From positions 1-64,000 of the forward strand of contig NZ_POQT01000008.1 of the NCBI RefSeq assembly GCF_002938435.1: DNA of 64,000 nt, in the 5' to 3' direction. How positions within the stretch are numbered: position 1 is the first letter of the stretch; each line of letters begins with the position of its first letter. The notes under the pieces are model-generated. The model was not told the origin of the DNA. It ran no database searches and was given only the letters and a program-made list of their open reading frames with translations. Positions 35,196 through 48,954 of this stretch are shown in pieces. Made by a program: the position numbers and the translations under genes. This stretch comes from Blastococcus saxobsidens (GTDB lineage: Bacteria > Actinomycetota > Actinomycetes > Mycobacteriales > Geodermatophilaceae).

Positions 35196-35758
35196 CAGCG
35201 TTCCTGGCCGCGGCGGCCGGCGCGGCCGCACAGGGGACGTGGGAGCGGCTGCTGGGCCACCTCGACGGCGGCGACCTCGCCACCGCCCTCATCAGCGTGC
35301 TCGGTGTCATGGGGGCCGCGGCGGTTGCCGCCATCGTCGCGGTGAAGGCCTACAAGACCCAGCAGAGGGAGGCCCGCCGCCAGCAGCGGGCGACGTTCTA
35401 TGCCGAGGCCGTACGGGCGGTGGAGGACTACCTGGAGGCCCCGTACCGCATCCGCCGCCGCGACGGCTCCGCCGCGGCACGGCGCGAGCTCACCCAGCAC
35501 GTCAGCGACGTGAAGTCGCGCATCAGCTTCTACACGGCCTGGATGGCTATCCACGGCACCGACGCCGTCGCCGGGGCCTACGACGCGTTCGTGCGGGCCG
35601 CGCGGACCGAAGCCGGTCAGCAGATGACCGCGGCCTGGCGGAGCAGGCCGACGAAGAAGGACCGTGACGTCCCCATCGGGTCCCCTTTACCCCGGGCGGT
35701 AAGTGACGCCGCTCGAGCCACGCTGCTCACCGCGATGGAGGTCGACCTCGACTGTTAG
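35192..35758 (+). CDS. probable membrane effector of the CBASS-like operon
   Basis: A 188-residue protein with a single strong membrane segment (DLATALISVLGVMGAAAVAA and following, about residues 28-54), then a basic stop-transfer region KAYKTQQREARRQQR and a helical cytoplasmic part of about 130 residues. No known nuclease or TIR motif. The position as last coupled gene of a CD-NTase/E2 operon makes it the likely effector, acting by disturbing the membrane when activated. The effector role is inference from position and topology. Confidence 0.68.
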   Translation: MTAFLAAAAGAAAQGTWERLLGHLDGGDLATALISVLGVMGAAAVAAIVAVKAYKTQQREARRQQRATFYAEAVRAVEDYLEAPYRIRRRDGSAAARRELTQHVSDVKSRISFYTAWMAIHGTDAVAGAYDAFVRAARTEAGQQMTAAWRSRPTKKDRDVPIGSPLPRAVSDAARATLLTAMEVDLDC

Positions 35759-36409
35759 AGCCAGGCGTCGTGTTCTGACACCACTGCTGCGCGACACCGC
35801 ACAGCGAGGACCGACGTGTGCCCATCGGCCAGCTCCTGGTTCGCCCGCGAGAGCGGTTCGCTCATGCGGACGACGAGCGTTCCCGGCTCGGGACGCCCCT
35901 GGCCGACGCTGCGGTCAGCCGGCGAGCCGAGTTCGCCGCCGACCGGTCCGCCGCCGATCACGGCCTCTCGCTGGAGTTGGCGCCGCACTCCACCCTGGAC
36001 GGCGGCCGGAGCGCGGTCTCCGGGTAGTCGCGGCAGCTCCTGGCATCCCACCCGACCTTCGACCAGCGGATCAGCGCGCTCCTGAGGGGCGACGGTGGAC
36101 TCGATGCTCGACCCGAGGGCGCCGTCGTCGTGCGACCTCCTGCCTCATGTCCAGCTGGCTGAGACGCCAGTCGCGGTAGGGCGCCAGCAAGGCCGAAACG
36201 GATCAGCCGGGGCATCCGGGCGGGCCGCGAAACTTCCGCCCGGGAGGAGGTGGCGGGTGATCGTCGCTACCGCCGGGCCGGCGACAGGGACTCTTTAGGC
36301 ACCCAATACTCCCGCGACCAGCCGTCGCGGGCCGTCGCAGTTAGCGCCTCGCACTGGCTCTGACCTGCGTACTCAACGCGGGCCAACGCGAGCAAGCGCC
36401 TCAAGATCA
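35759..36409. other. island end without a clear gene
   Basis: About 650 bases between the CBASS-like operon and attR. A 69-codon frame at 35818-36027 (MPIGQLLVRPRERFAHADDE...) is open but has no good ribosome-binding site. No integrase partner or excisionase was found here. Confidence 0.5.
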
Positions 36410-36447
36410 AATCGCAGGGTTATTGGTTCGAGTCCAATCGGGGGAGC
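36410..36447 (+). repeat. attR: displaced tRNA-Asn 3' end, right boundary of the island
   Basis: A 38-base copy of the tRNA-Asn 3' half with three differences from attL: C to T and G to A at the two sides of one T-stem pair (a compensated change) and A to G at a purine-tolerant T-loop position. So this is a functional-type tRNA end, presumably the host's original, pushed 22.4 kb away by the insertion. A tRNA-style terminator follows immediately. Confidence 0.75.
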
Positions 36448-36452
36448 CTCCA

Positions 36453-36486
36453 GGCCCCTGACCAGCGAAGACGCCGGTCAGGGGCC
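36453..36486 (+). terminator. former tRNA-Asn terminator
   Basis: GGCCCCTGACC (36453-36463) pairs perfectly with GGTCAGGGGCC (36476-36486) around the loop AGCGAAGACGCC. It starts six bases after the attR tRNA end. A near-identical hairpin with the same loop occurs at 59839-59872. Confidence 0.8.
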
Positions 36487-36539
36487 GTCGTCGTGGTTCA
36501 GGCGCGGCGGAGCCGGTCCGCCCACGGCGATGAGGGTGC

Positions 36540-37631
36540 TCACCCGTCGAACACCACCACGGAGCGCAGGACCTCGCCGGCGTGCATCTTGGAGAAGGCG
36601 GCCTCGACGTCGTCCAGGCCGATGGTCTCGGAGACGAAGGCGTCGAGGTCGAAGCGGCCCTGCAGGTAGAGGTCCACGAGCATCGGGAAGTCCCGGCTGG
36701 GCAGGCAGTCGCCGTACCAGGAGGACTTCACCGCCCCACCACGGCCGAAGACCTCGATCGCCGGCAGGGTGATCTCCATGCCCGGTGTCGGGACGCCGAC
36801 CATCACCACCCGCCCGGCCAGGTCGCGGGCGTAGAAGGCCTGCTCGAACACCTTGGGGTGGCCGACGGCGTCGATCGCCACGTCGACCCCGAACCCGCCG
36901 GTGAGCGCCTTGATCGCCTCGACCGGGTCGGTGCCGGCGGAGTTGACCGTGTGCGTGGCACCGAACTTCTTGGCCCACTGGAGCTTGGTGTCGGAGATGT
37001 CGACGGCGATGATCGTGCTCGCCCCGGCCAGCTTCGCCCCGGCGATCGCGGCATCCCCGACACCGCCGCAGCCGAACACCGCCACGGTCTCCCCGCGCTG
37101 CACCGCCCCGGTGTTGATGGCCGCACCCACCCCGGCCATCACCCCGCAGCCCAGCAGTCCGGCCGACGCCGGCGGCGCGGCCGGGTCGACCTTGGTGCAC
37201 TGCCCGGAGTGCACCAGCGTCTTCTCCGCGAACGCGCCGATGCCCAGCGCCGGGGACAGCTCGGTGCCGTCGGCCAGCGTCATCTTCTGCGCGGCGTTGT
37301 GGGTGTTGAAGCAGTACTGCAGCTGGCCCTTGCGGCAGGCCCGGCACTCCCCGCACACCGCGCGCCAGTTCAGCACCACGTAGTCACCGACGGCGACGTT
37401 GGTGACCCCCTCGCCGACCGCGGACACCACACCGGCCGCCTCGTGGCCGAGCAGGAACGGGAACTCGTCGTTGATCCCGCCCTCGCGGTAGTGCAGGTCG
37501 GTGTGGCAGACCCCACAGGCCTGCACGTCCACGACCGCCTCACCCGGACCCGGATCGGGCACCACGATCGTCTCCACGCTGACCGGCCGACCCTTGCCGC
37601 GGGCGACCACGCCACGCACCTCGTATGCCAT
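36540..37631 (-). CDS. mscR: S-(hydroxymethyl)mycothiol dehydrogenase
   Basis: A 363-residue zinc-dependent alcohol dehydrogenase that oxidises the formaldehyde–mycothiol adduct with NAD. Catalytic zinc: Cys in [13 protein letters not shown], His-Glu in [10 protein letters not shown], and Cys in the [10 protein letters not shown] segment; structural zinc in [18 protein letters not shown]-binding GCGGVGDAA with Asp in IIAVDISD. The sequence matches actinobacterial MscR/AdhE2 closely in length and motifs. It is divergent from glyA and the demethylation genes, whose Rieske, DMG and sarcosine steps can all release formaldehyde, so it is the detoxification branch. Confidence 0.92.
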   Translation of the reverse strand: MAYEVRGVVARGKGRPVSVETIVVPDPGPGEAVVDVQACGVCHTDLHYREGGINDEFPFLLGHEAAGVVSAVGEGVTNVAVGDYVVLNWRAVCGECRACRKGQLQYCFNTHNAAQKMTLADGTELSPALGIGAFAEKTLVHSGQCTKVDPAAPPASAGLLGCGVMAGVGAAINTGAVQRGETVAVFGCGGVGDAAIAGAKLAGASTIIAVDISDTKLQWAKKFGATHTVNSAGTDPVEAIKALTGGFGVDVAIDAVGHPKVFEQAFYARDLAGRVVMVGVPTPGMEITLPAIEVFGRGGAVKSSWYGDCLPSRDFPMLVDLYLQGRFDLDAFVSETIGLDDVEAAFSKMHAGEVLRSVVVFDG

Positions 37632-37691
37632 CTGTCCGTCCTTTCTGCTGGGGCCTTGACCCGCTCCGCACCGGAACCTACTGTCAGCACG

Positions 37692-37705
37692 ACTGATATA
37701 CCAGT
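37692..37705 (+). promoter_or_regulatory. palindromic operator before glyA
   Basis: ACTGATATACCAGT is a near-perfect palindrome (one mismatched pair) 33 bases before the glyA start in the mscR–glyA gap. The core CTGATATACCA recurs before sdaA at 49694-49704, next to the FCD-GntR regulator gene. Confidence 0.5.
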
Positions 37706-37737
37706 CCTCTGCTCAGTGGTCTTCCAAAGGGGAACCG

Positions 37738-39066
37738 ATGTCCGTCCTCGCCGACCCGCCCCAGGCCGAACCGGCCACCAGCGACACGGTGCTGTCCCGG
37801 TCGCTCGCCGAGACCGACCCCGAGGTGGCCGCCGCGATCGCCGCCGAGCTCCGCCGGCAGCAGACCACCCTGGAGATGATCGCCAGCGAGAACTTCGCGC
37901 CGGTGGCCGTCATGCAGGCCCAGGGGTCGGTCCTCACCAACAAGTACGCCGAGGGCTACCCCGGTCGGCGCTACTACGGCGGCTGCGAGCACGTCGACGT
38001 CATCGAGCAGCTGGCGATCGACCGCCTGAAGGACCTCTTCGGCGCGGAGTACGCCAACGTCCAGCCGCACTCCGGCGCGCAGGCCAACGCGGCCGCGATG
38101 GCCGCGCTGCTCCAGCCCGGGGACACGATCCTCGGCCTGGACCTGGCGCACGGCGGCCACCTGACCCACGGGATGAAGCTCAACTTCTCCGGCAAGCTGT
38201 ACGACGTCGCCGCCTACCACGTCGACCGCGAGAGCCACCTGGTCGACATGGCCGAGGTGGAGCGACTGGCGCACGAGCGGCGGCCCAAGCTCGTCGTCGC
38301 CGGCTGGTCGGCCTACCCACGGCAGCTGGACTTCGCGGAGTTCCGGCGGATCGCCGACGAGGTGGGCGCCTACCTGATGGTCGACATGGCGCACTTCGCC
38401 GGCCTCGTCGCCACGGGCCTGCACCCCTCCCCGGTGCCGCACGCGCACGTGGTCACCTCCACGACGCACAAGACCCTCGGCGGCCCGCGCGGCGGCGTCA
38501 TCCTCGCCACCGCGGAGCTGGGCAAGAAGTTCAACTCGGCGGTGTTCCCCGGGCAGCAGGGCGGACCGCTCGAGCACGTGATCGCGGGGAAGGCCGTCGC
38601 GTTCAAGCTGGCCGCCGAGCCGGCCTTCCGCGAGCGGCAGGAGCGCACCCTCGACGGGGCCCGGATCCTCGCCGACCGGCTGCTCGCCGCGGACTGCCGC
38701 GAGGCGGGCGTGAGCGTCGTCAGCGGCGGCACCGACGTCCACCTGGTGCTGGTCGACCTGCGCGACTCCGTCCTGGACGGCAAGCAGGCCGAGGACCGCC
38801 TCCACGCCATCGGCATCACGGTCAACCGCAACGCGGTGCCCTTCGACCCGCGTCCGCCCATGGTCAGCTCGGGTGTCCGCATCGGCACCCCGGCCCTGGC
38901 CGCACGGGGCTTCGGCCGCGAGGACTTCACCGAGGTCGCCGACATCATCGCCACGGCGCTGCACCCGGCGGTGGGCGACGACGGGCTGGCCGAGCTCCGC
39001 GAGCGGGTCACCCGCCTCGCCGACCGGCACCCCCTGTACCCCGCGCTGGACGGAGCCGCCCGATGA
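37738..39066 (+). CDS. glyA: serine hydroxymethyltransferase
   Basis: A 442-residue PLP enzyme joining glycine and 5,10-methylene-THF to give serine. Signatures: [52 protein letters not shown], the active-site lysine in [14 protein letters not shown] and [13 protein letters not shown]. First gene of the sarcosine operon: its TGA overlaps the ATG of soxB. Placed here it takes both the glycine and the methylene-THF that sarcosine oxidase releases. A second, housekeeping glyA is likely elsewhere. Confidence 0.97.
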   Translation: MSVLADPPQAEPATSDTVLSRSLAETDPEVAAAIAAELRRQQTTLEMIASENFAPVAVMQAQGSVLTNKYAEGYPGRRYYGGCEHVDVIEQLAIDRLKDLFGAEYANVQPHSGAQANAAAMAALLQPGDTILGLDLAHGGHLTHGMKLNFSGKLYDVAAYHVDRESHLVDMAEVERLAHERRPKLVVAGWSAYPRQLDFAEFRRIADEVGAYLMVDMAHFAGLVATGLHPSPVPHAHVVTSTTHKTLGGPRGGVILATAELGKKFNSAVFPGQQGGPLEHVIAGKAVAFKLAAEPAFRERQERTLDGARILADRLLAADCREAGVSVVSGGTDVHLVLVDLRDSVLDGKQAEDRLHAIGITVNRNAVPFDPRPPMVSSGVRIGTPALAARGFGREDFTEVADIIATALHPAVGDDGLAELRERVTRLADRHPLYPALDGAAR

Positions 39067-40310
39067 CCGGTGACATCACCCGCCCGCGCACCCCCGGGGC
39101 CGACCTGCCCGACCACCCGGACTTCCTCTGGCGCAACCCCGAGCCGAAGAAGTCCTACGACGTCGTCATCGTCGGCGGCGGCGGGCACGGCCTGGCCACC
39201 GCGCACTACCTGGCCAAGAACCACGGCATCACGAACGTGGCGGTCCTGGAGAAGGGGTGGCTCGCGGGCGGCAACATGGCCCGCAACACCACGATCATCC
39301 GGTCGAACTACCTGTGGGACGAGAGCTCGGCGATCTACGAGCACTCCCTGAAGCTGTGGGAGGGGCTCGAGGAGGACCTCGGCTACCCGATCCTGTTCAG
39401 CCAGCGCGGCGTGCTCAACCTCGCGCACACCCTGCAGGACGTCCGCGACAGCATCCGCCGGGTCGAGGCCAACAAGCTCAACGGGGTCGACGCGGAGTGG
39501 GTCGAGCCCGACGAGGTCCGCAAGATCTGCCCGATCGTCAACACCTCGGCCGACATCCGCTACCCGGTCATGGGCGCGACCTACCAGCCGCGGGCGGGCA
39601 TCGCCAAGCACGACTACGTGGCGTGGGGCTTCGCCCGCCGGGCCGACGAGGCCGGCATCGACCTCATCCAGGACTGCGAGGTCACGGGGTTCACCACCGA
39701 CGGGAACCGGGTGACCGGCGTGCAGACCAGCCGCGGCACCATCGCCGCCGGCACGGTCGCACTCTGCGCCGCCGGGCACACCTCCGTCCTCACCGACATG
39801 CTCGGCTTCCGGGTGCCCGTGCAGAGCCACCCGCTGCAGGCCCTGGTCTCCGAGCTGCTGGAGCCGGTGCACCCGACGGTCGTCATGTCCAACGCGGTGC
39901 ACGTGTACGTCTCCCAGGCGCACAAGGGCGAGCTGGTCATGGGCGCCGGTGTCGACTCCTACAACGGCTACGGCCAGCGGGGCGCCTTCCACATCATCGA
40001 GCGGCAGATGGCGGCGGCCGTCGAGCTGTTCCCCGTCTTCGCCCGGGCGCACCTGCTGCGCACCTGGGGCGGGATCGTGGACACCAGCCCCGACGCCTCG
40101 CCCATCGTGGGGCGGACGCCGTACGACAACGTCTACCTCAACTGCGGCTGGGGCACCGGCGGCTTCAAGGCCACGCCCGGCATCGGCGACGCCATGGCCC
40201 ACACCATCGCCCACGGCGAGCCGCACCCCTACGTCGCGCCCTTCGCCCTCGACCGCTTCGTCAGCGGCGCGCTCGTGGACGAGCACGGCGCCGCAGCCGT
40301 CGCCCACTGA
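39063..40310 (+). CDS. soxB: sarcosine oxidase subunit beta
   Basis: The FAD subunit (415 residues) of heterotetrameric sarcosine oxidase, the site where sarcosine is oxidised to the imine. N-terminal FAD motif [22 protein letters not shown], then [20 protein letters not shown], and the C-terminal FAD/substrate region [20 protein letters not shown] and [17 protein letters not shown] overlaps the glyA stop. Gene order B-D-A-G is the standard one. Confidence 0.96.
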   Translation: MTGDITRPRTPGADLPDHPDFLWRNPEPKKSYDVVIVGGGGHGLATAHYLAKNHGITNVAVLEKGWLAGGNMARNTTIIRSNYLWDESSAIYEHSLKLWEGLEEDLGYPILFSQRGVLNLAHTLQDVRDSIRRVEANKLNGVDAEWVEPDEVRKICPIVNTSADIRYPVMGATYQPRAGIAKHDYVAWGFARRADEAGIDLIQDCEVTGFTTDGNRVTGVQTSRGTIAAGTVALCAAGHTSVLTDMLGFRVPVQSHPLQALVSELLEPVHPTVVMSNAVHVYVSQAHKGELVMGAGVDSYNGYGQRGAFHIIERQMAAAVELFPVFARAHLLRTWGGIVDTSPDASPIVGRTPYDNVYLNCGWGTGGFKATPGIGDAMAHTIAHGEPHPYVAPFALDRFVSGALVDEHGAAAVAH

Positions 40311-40338
40311 CGCCGCCCACCGACCGCAGGAGTTCCCC

Positions 40339-40617
40339 GTGCAGCTCATCGAATGCCCCTGGTGCGGTCCTCGCGAGGAGGTCGAGTTCCACTACGGCGG
40401 CCAGGCGCACGTCGCCTACCCAGAGGACCCCGCGGCCCTGGACGACGAGCAGTGGGCCCACTACGTCTTCTACCGCGACAACCCCAAGGGCCGGTTCGCC
40501 GAGCGGTGGAGCCATGCGGCCGGCTGCCGGCGCTGGTTCAACGCCGTGCGCGACACCGCCACCTACCGCTTCGAGAGCGTCTACCACCCCGACCAGCCCA
40601 AGCCGGTGATCCCGTGA
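40339..40617 (+). CDS. soxD: sarcosine oxidase subunit delta
   Basis: The small (92 residues) zinc-binding subunit. Start ECPWCGPREEVEFHYGGQAH gives the CxxC pair plus His, and HAAGCRRWFNAVRDTATY gives the third Cys. It is a structural piece of the complex. GTG 40339 follows CAGGAG. Its stop overlaps the start of soxA. Confidence 0.94.
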   Translation: MQLIECPWCGPREEVEFHYGGQAHVAYPEDPAALDDEQWAHYVFYRDNPKGRFAERWSHAAGCRRWFNAVRDTATYRFESVYHPDQPKPVIP

Positions 40618-43470
40618 GCAGCTCGTTCCGCACCCCCGACGGTGGCCGCATCGACCGCAGCACCACCCTGGAGTTCGTCTTCGACGGCCAGTCCTACGCC
40701 GGGCACGCCGGGGACACCCTCGCCTCGGCGCTGCTGGCCTCCGGACGCCACTCGATCGCCACCAGCGTGAAGCTGGGACGCCCACGCGGCATCGCCGCCG
40801 CGTGGGCGGAGGACCCCAGCGGCCTGGTGCAGATCGAGGAGCCGTTCCCGGAGCCGATGCTGCTGGCCACCACCGTCGAGCTGTACGACGGCCTCGCTGC
40901 CCACGGGCTGCCCGGCCAGGGCCGGCTCGCCGACGTGCCGGACTCCGCCCGCTACGACGCGATGCACGCCCACGTCGACGTGCTCGTCGTCGGCGCCGGG
41001 CCCGCCGGGCTGGCCGCCGCGCTCACCGCCGCCCGGGCCGGTGCACGGGTGGCCCTCGTCGACGAGCAGGCCGAGGCCGGCGGTGCGCTGCTGGGCAGCG
41101 ACGACCGGCTCGACGGTTCACCGGCAGCGGACTGGGTGGCCTCCGCCGTCGTGGAGCTCGCCGCCCACCCGGAGGTCCTCCACCTGCAGCGGACCACGGC
41201 CTTCGGGCTCTACGACGACGGCTTCGTGCTCGCCCTGCAGCGGCGCACCGACCACCTCGGGGGAGCGGCGCCCCGGCACGAGGCCCGGCAGCGCGTGTGG
41301 CGCATCCGCGCCCGCCAGATCGTCGTGGCGGCCGGCGCCCACGAGCGGCCGGTGGTCTTCGCCGACAACGACCGGCCCGGCATCATGCTCGCCGGCGGTG
41401 CGCGCACCTTCCTGCACCGATACGGGGTGCGGGCCGGCAGCGAGGCCGTCGTCTTCACCACCAACGACAGCGCCTACGCCGCGGCGGTCGACCTCGCGGA
41501 CGCCGGCGTGCGCGTCGCCGCCGTCGTCGATGCCCGCCCCGAGGCTCCCGGTCACTGGCTGGCCGCCTGCGCGGACCGCGGCATCCCGGTCCGCTCCGGC
41601 AGCGTGGTCACCGGCACCGACGGGGACGAGCGGGTCGCGGCCGCCCACGTCGCACCTCTCGCCGACGGCCGGCCCGGCGACGCGGAGCCGATCGCCTGCG
41701 ACCTGCTGCTGGTCAGCGGGGGCTGGAACCCCGCCGTCCACCTCTTCAGCCAGGCCCGGGGCACGCTGCGCTTCGACGCCGCCCTGGGCGCCTTCCTGCC
41801 CGCCGAGGAGCTCGACGGCGTCGCCGTCGCCGGTTCGGCGGCCGGCGTCATGGACCTCGCGGGGTGCCTGGCCGACGGTCGGCGCGTGGGCGCCGCTGCC
41901 CTCGCCGCGCTGGCCGTCGGTGCGCCGGCGGAACCCGCCCTGCCCGCCGCGGACGACGCGCCGGCCGGGCTGGGCCCGATGACGCTCTGGCGGGTCCCGG
42001 ACGGCGGCGACGGGAGCACCTCCTTCGTCGACCTGCAGCGCGACGCCACCGTCGCCGACCTGGCCCGTGCGGCCGGCGCCGGGCTGCGGTCGATGGAGCA
42101 CGTCAAGCGGTTCACCACCATCGGGACGGCGCACGACCAGGGCAAGACCTCCGGCGTCCTCGCCTCCGGGATCACCGCCGAGCTGCTCGGCATCCCGATC
42201 CAGGCCACCGGGACCACGACCTTCCGCCCGCCCTACACGCCCGTGGCGTTCGCCGCGCTCGCCGGCCGCGACCGCGGCCGGTTGTTCGACCCTGAGCGGA
42301 CCACCGCGGTGCACGACTGGCACGTCGCCGAGGGGGCGGTCTTCGAGGACGTCGGCCAGTGGAAGCGGCCGCGGTACTACCCGCGCGCCGGTGAGGACAT
42401 GGAGGCCGCCGTCCTGCGCGAGTGCGCCGCCACCCGCTCCGGGGTGGGGATCCTGGACGGCTCGACCCTGGGGAAGATCGACGTCCAGGGCCCCGACGCC
42501 GCGGTGCTGCTGGACCGGCTCTACACGAACCTGATGAGCAGCCTCAAGGTCGGCTCGGTGCGCTACGGCGTCATGTGCGGCGTCGACGGCATGGTGATCG
42601 ACGACGGCACCGTGCTGCGCCTGGCCGAGGACCGCTTCCTCGTGCTCACGACCACCGGCGGGGCCGCGAAGATCCTCGACTGGATGGAGGAGTGGGTCCA
42701 GACCGAGTGGCCGGAGCTGCGGGTGCACCTGGCCTCGGTCACCGAGCAGTGGTCGACCTTCCCCGTCGTGGGGCCCCGCTCGCGGGACGTCATCGGCGCC
42801 GTGTTCGGCGACGTCGACGTCTCCAACGAGGCCTTTCCGTTCATGACGTGGCGGGACACCACCCTCGGGGGCGTGCCGGTCCGCCTGGCCCGGATCAGCT
42901 TCTCCGGCGAGCTGGCCTACGAGGTGTACGTGAGCTCCTGGTACGCCCTCGCCGTCTGGGAGCGGCTGGTGGAGGCCGGCCGCCCGCACGGGATCACGCC
43001 GTACGGCACCGAGACCATGCACGTGCTGCGGGCCGAGAAGGGCTACCCGATCATCGGGCAGGACACCGACGGCACCGTCACCCCCCACGACCTGGGCATG
43101 GCGTGGGCGGTCTCCAAGAAGAAGCCGGACTTCGTCGGCAAGCGGTCGTTCTCGAGGCCGGCCAACCAGAACCCCCTCCGCAAGCAGCTGGTGGGGCTGC
43201 TCCCGGTGGACCGGGAGACCGTGCTGCCGGAGGGCTCCCAGATCGTGGAGTTCCGCGACGACGGCCGGCTGCCGGCCCCGCCGGTGCCGATGCTCGGCCA
43301 CGTCACCTCGAGCTACCGCAGCGCCGAGCTCGGCCGCCCGTTCGCGCTCGCCCTGGTCAAGGGCGGCCGTGCGCGGATCGGCGACACCGTGCACGTCCCC
43401 GTCGGCGGGACGCTCGTCCCGGTCGAGGTCACCGGCTCGGTGCTGGTCGACCCGGAAGGAGCCCGTCGTG

Positions 43471-43478
<8 letters not shown>
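40614..43478 (+). CDS. soxA: sarcosine oxidase subunit alpha
   Basis: The 954-residue large subunit. It begins with a ferredoxin-like domain (FDGQSYAGHAGDTLASALLA), then an NAD/FAD-binding domain at about 121-480 (VDVLVVGAGPAGLAAALTAA; VVAAGAHERPVVF), a bridging region, and a C-terminal GcvT-like folate domain (from about 600: YPRAGEDMEAAVLRECAATR; SFSGELAYEVYV) where formaldehyde is transferred to THF as 5,10-methylene-THF. Length is normal. GTG start overlaps soxD, and its 3' end overlaps soxG slightly. Confidence 0.96.
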
Positions 43479-46529
<3,051 letters not shown>

Positions 46530-46967
46530 GGGAAGGACCCTCCCCACCATCCGCGCCCTCGGGGCGGGGCGGGGCCCCGCAGGGTGGCCGCACCGGATCG
46601 GGACCAGGGGCGCGCCGGTGGAGGTGCGCACGGCCCACCGGCTCGGGCGGTTCCCGTGGCCCTCGGGAAGTGCACGCGCGGCCACGGTGGGCGAGCCGAC
46701 CGGCCGCGCGGTCGACGACCGGCCGGCCGGATCGGTGACGGCGGCGCTGCCGGCCGCTGAGCGCGGCGCCGCGGTCCTGAGCGTCCACCCAGAGCTGCCG
46801 TGCGCGACGCCTGGCGCCTTCTTCACCGGTCCGGTGCTGCTGACAGCCTCCGACGGTGGCGTGCCGAGCATTATGTGGTTGACCTCACAAAATCCCTTGT
46901 GCAGCGTCGAAGGGTCTGGTTCGCTCTGCGGAACTTGGGGCGTCACACGCAACAGCTGGGAGTGTCG
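46530..46967. promoter_or_regulatory. control region of the first BCCT carrier gene
   Basis: A 438-base gap without a gene. CACAAAATCCCTTGTG at 46886-46901 is an inverted repeat with 5-bp arms, overlapping a TTGACC that could be a -35 box (46879-46884); no matching -10 is clear. The beginning is G+C-rich. Confidence 0.4.
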
Positions 46968-48896
46968 ATGAACGAGAACGGCGATCGCGAGCCCTCGAAC
47001 ACCGTTCCGGGCGTACTTCCACCCGGAAACGAGCACGCGAGGACGCGGGACGTGACCGTCGGCGGAGCGCACCCGGCCATCGCGGAGACGCCGCCATGCC
47101 TGGCCGACCGCCGGGGTGCGGTCGACCGCGTGCTGTTCGCCGTGGCCGCGCTGATGGCACTCGCGTTCGTGGTCTGGGGGTTCCTGAGCCCGACGGGATT
47201 GCAGTCGGCCAGCGGGTCGGCCCTCGGGTGGATCACCGGCAACCTCGGGTGGCTGTTCGTGCTCCTGGCGACCGCGTTCGTCTTCTTCGTCATCTGGCTC
47301 GCGGCCGGCAAGTACGGCCGGGTCCCGCTCGGGCGCGACGGTGAGCGGCCGGAGTTCCGGACCCTGTCGTGGATCGCGATGATGTTCAGCGCCGGTATGG
47401 GGATCGGCCTGATGTTCTTCGGGGTCGCCGAGCCGCTGTCGCACTACGTGTCCCCGCCGCCGCTGACCACGGAGGCCGAGAGCGCCGCCGCGATCCAGAC
47501 GGCGATGGCCACGACCCTCTTCCACTGGACGCTGCACCCGTGGGCGCTGTACGCCGTCGTCGGTCTGGCCATCGCCTACGGCACCTTCCGGCGTGGTCGT
47601 CCCCAGCTGATCAGCTCCGCCTTCGTCCCGCTGCTCGGGGAGCGACGGGTCGCGGGGCCGACCGGCCGCCTGATCGACGTCCTCGCGATCTTCGCCACGC
47701 TCTTCGGGTCGGCGGCATCGCTGGGCCTGGGCGCTCTGCAGATCGGCAGTGGCGCGCAACTCCTCGGCTGGGCCGGTGAGGCCGGCAACGCGCTGCTCAT
47801 CGGCATCATCGCGGTGCTGACCGCGGCCTTCGTCGCCTCCGCGGTCTCCGGCATCGCGAAGGGCATCCAGTGGCTGGCCAACACCAACATGGTGCTGGCC
47901 CTGGTGCTGGCCCTGTTCGTGTTCGTGGCCGGTCCGACGGTGTTCATCCTCAACCTGATCCCCGACGCGGTGGGCAGCTACTTCTCCGACCTCGGTGCGA
48001 TGGCGGCGCGGACCGAGGCCACCGGCGGTGACCCGATGGCGACCTGGCTGCGCGGCTGGACGGTCTTCTACTGGGCCTGGTGGGTCAGCTGGACCCCGTT
48101 CGTGGGGGTGTTCATCGCCCGCATCAGCCGCGGCCGCACCATCCGCCAGTTCGTCACCGGCGTCCTCCTGGTGCCCAGCCTCGTCAGCCTGCTGTGGTTC
48201 GCCGTCTTCGGTGGCGCCGGCATCGCGGCCCAGCAGGGCGGTGCCGACATCGCCGGCGAGGGGAGCACCCAGGGGCAGCTGTTCGGCGTCCTCGAGCAGT
48301 ACCCCCTGGCGACCGCGAGCACGGTGCTGGTGATGCTCCTGGTGGCCATCTTCTTCGTCTCCGGCGCAGACGCCGCCTCGGTCGTCATGGGCTCCCTGTC
48401 GCAGCGGGGCACCCTCGAGCCCAGCCGCCCGGTCGTCATCTTCTGGGGCGTCGTGATGGGCGCTGTCGCGGCGATCATGCTGCTCCTCGGGGACGAGGGA
48501 GCGGCCCTGACCGGGTTGCAGAACCTCACGATCATCGCCGCGCTGCCCTTCGTCGTGGTCATGGTGGGGATGGCGGTCGGCCTGGTGAAGGACCTGCGGA
48601 GCGACCCGTTGGTGCTGCGCGGGAACTACGCCAGCGTGGCCATCGAGCAGGCGGTCGTCGACGGCATCAGCCGGCACGGTGACGACTTCGTCCTCACCGT
48701 GGGGCCGGGGCACCCGGAGGACCACGAGCCGACCGCAGCGCCGGTCCTCAGCCCGCGTCAGGCCCTGGACCCCGAGGTCCTGTCCGAGAACGGCCGGACG
48801 AGGCGGCCGGAGGAGGCCGGCGCGCAGCGGAGCGGGAGGCGGCCGGAGGAGGCCGGCGCGCAGCGGAGCGGCCGGCCGGGCGTCTCCCGGGACTGA
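46968..48896 (+). CDS. BCCT-family betaine/choline/carnitine transporter
   Basis: A 642-residue carrier with twelve predicted membrane helices. The family core is evident: MMFSAGMGIGLMFFGVAEPL, the Trp-rich TM8 segment TVFYWAWWVSWTPFVGVFIA followed by RISRGRTIRQFVTGV, and FFVSGADAASVVMG. The gene lies directly after the dimethylglycine oxidase, so glycine betaine, choline or dimethylglycine is the probable substrate, with sodium or proton coupling. The N-terminal 45 residues are polar and the C-terminus has a tandem repeat. ATG 46968 follows GGGAG. Confidence 0.93.
   Translation: MNENGDREPSNTVPGVLPPGNEHARTRDVTVGGAHPAIAETPPCLADRRGAVDRVLFAVAALMALAFVVWGFLSPTGLQSASGSALGWITGNLGWLFVLLATAFVFFVIWLAAGKYGRVPLGRDGERPEFRTLSWIAMMFSAGMGIGLMFFGVAEPLSHYVSPPPLTTEAESAAAIQTAMATTLFHWTLHPWALYAVVGLAIAYGTFRRGRPQLISSAFVPLLGERRVAGPTGRLIDVLAIFATLFGSAASLGLGALQIGSGAQLLGWAGEAGNALLIGIIAVLTAAFVASAVSGIAKGIQWLANTNMVLALVLALFVFVAGPTVFILNLIPDAVGSYFSDLGAMAARTEATGGDPMATWLRGWTVFYWAWWVSWTPFVGVFIARISRGRTIRQFVTGVLLVPSLVSLLWFAVFGGAGIAAQQGGADIAGEGSTQGQLFGVLEQYPLATASTVLVMLLVAIFFVSGADAASVVMGSLSQRGTLEPSRPVVIFWGVVMGAVAAIMLLLGDEGAALTGLQNLTIIAALPFVVVMVGMAVGLVKDLRSDPLVLRGNYASVAIEQAVVDGISRHGDDFVLTVGPGHPEDHEPTAAPVLSPRQALDPEVLSENGRTRRPEEAGAQRSGRRPEEAGAQRSGRPGVSRD
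48801..48871 (+). repeat. two tandem 36-bp units in the BCCT C-terminus
   Basis: AGGCGGCCGGAGGAGGCC begins a 36-base unit repeated directly at 48837, encoding RRPEEAGAQRSG twice. The in-frame duplication in the cytoplasmic tail may be a recent slippage event. Confidence 0.8.
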
Positions 48897-48954
48897 TCCC
48901 ACGGCCCCCGTGCCCCCCCGTCGCGACCGGCGAGGGGGCGCGGGGGTGCCTCGT

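Noticed and set aside
35818-36027. A 69-codon frame after the CBASS-like operon (MPIGQLLVRPRERFAHADDE...)
   Set aside because: No good ribosome-binding site, opposite strand equally open, not coupled to the operon.
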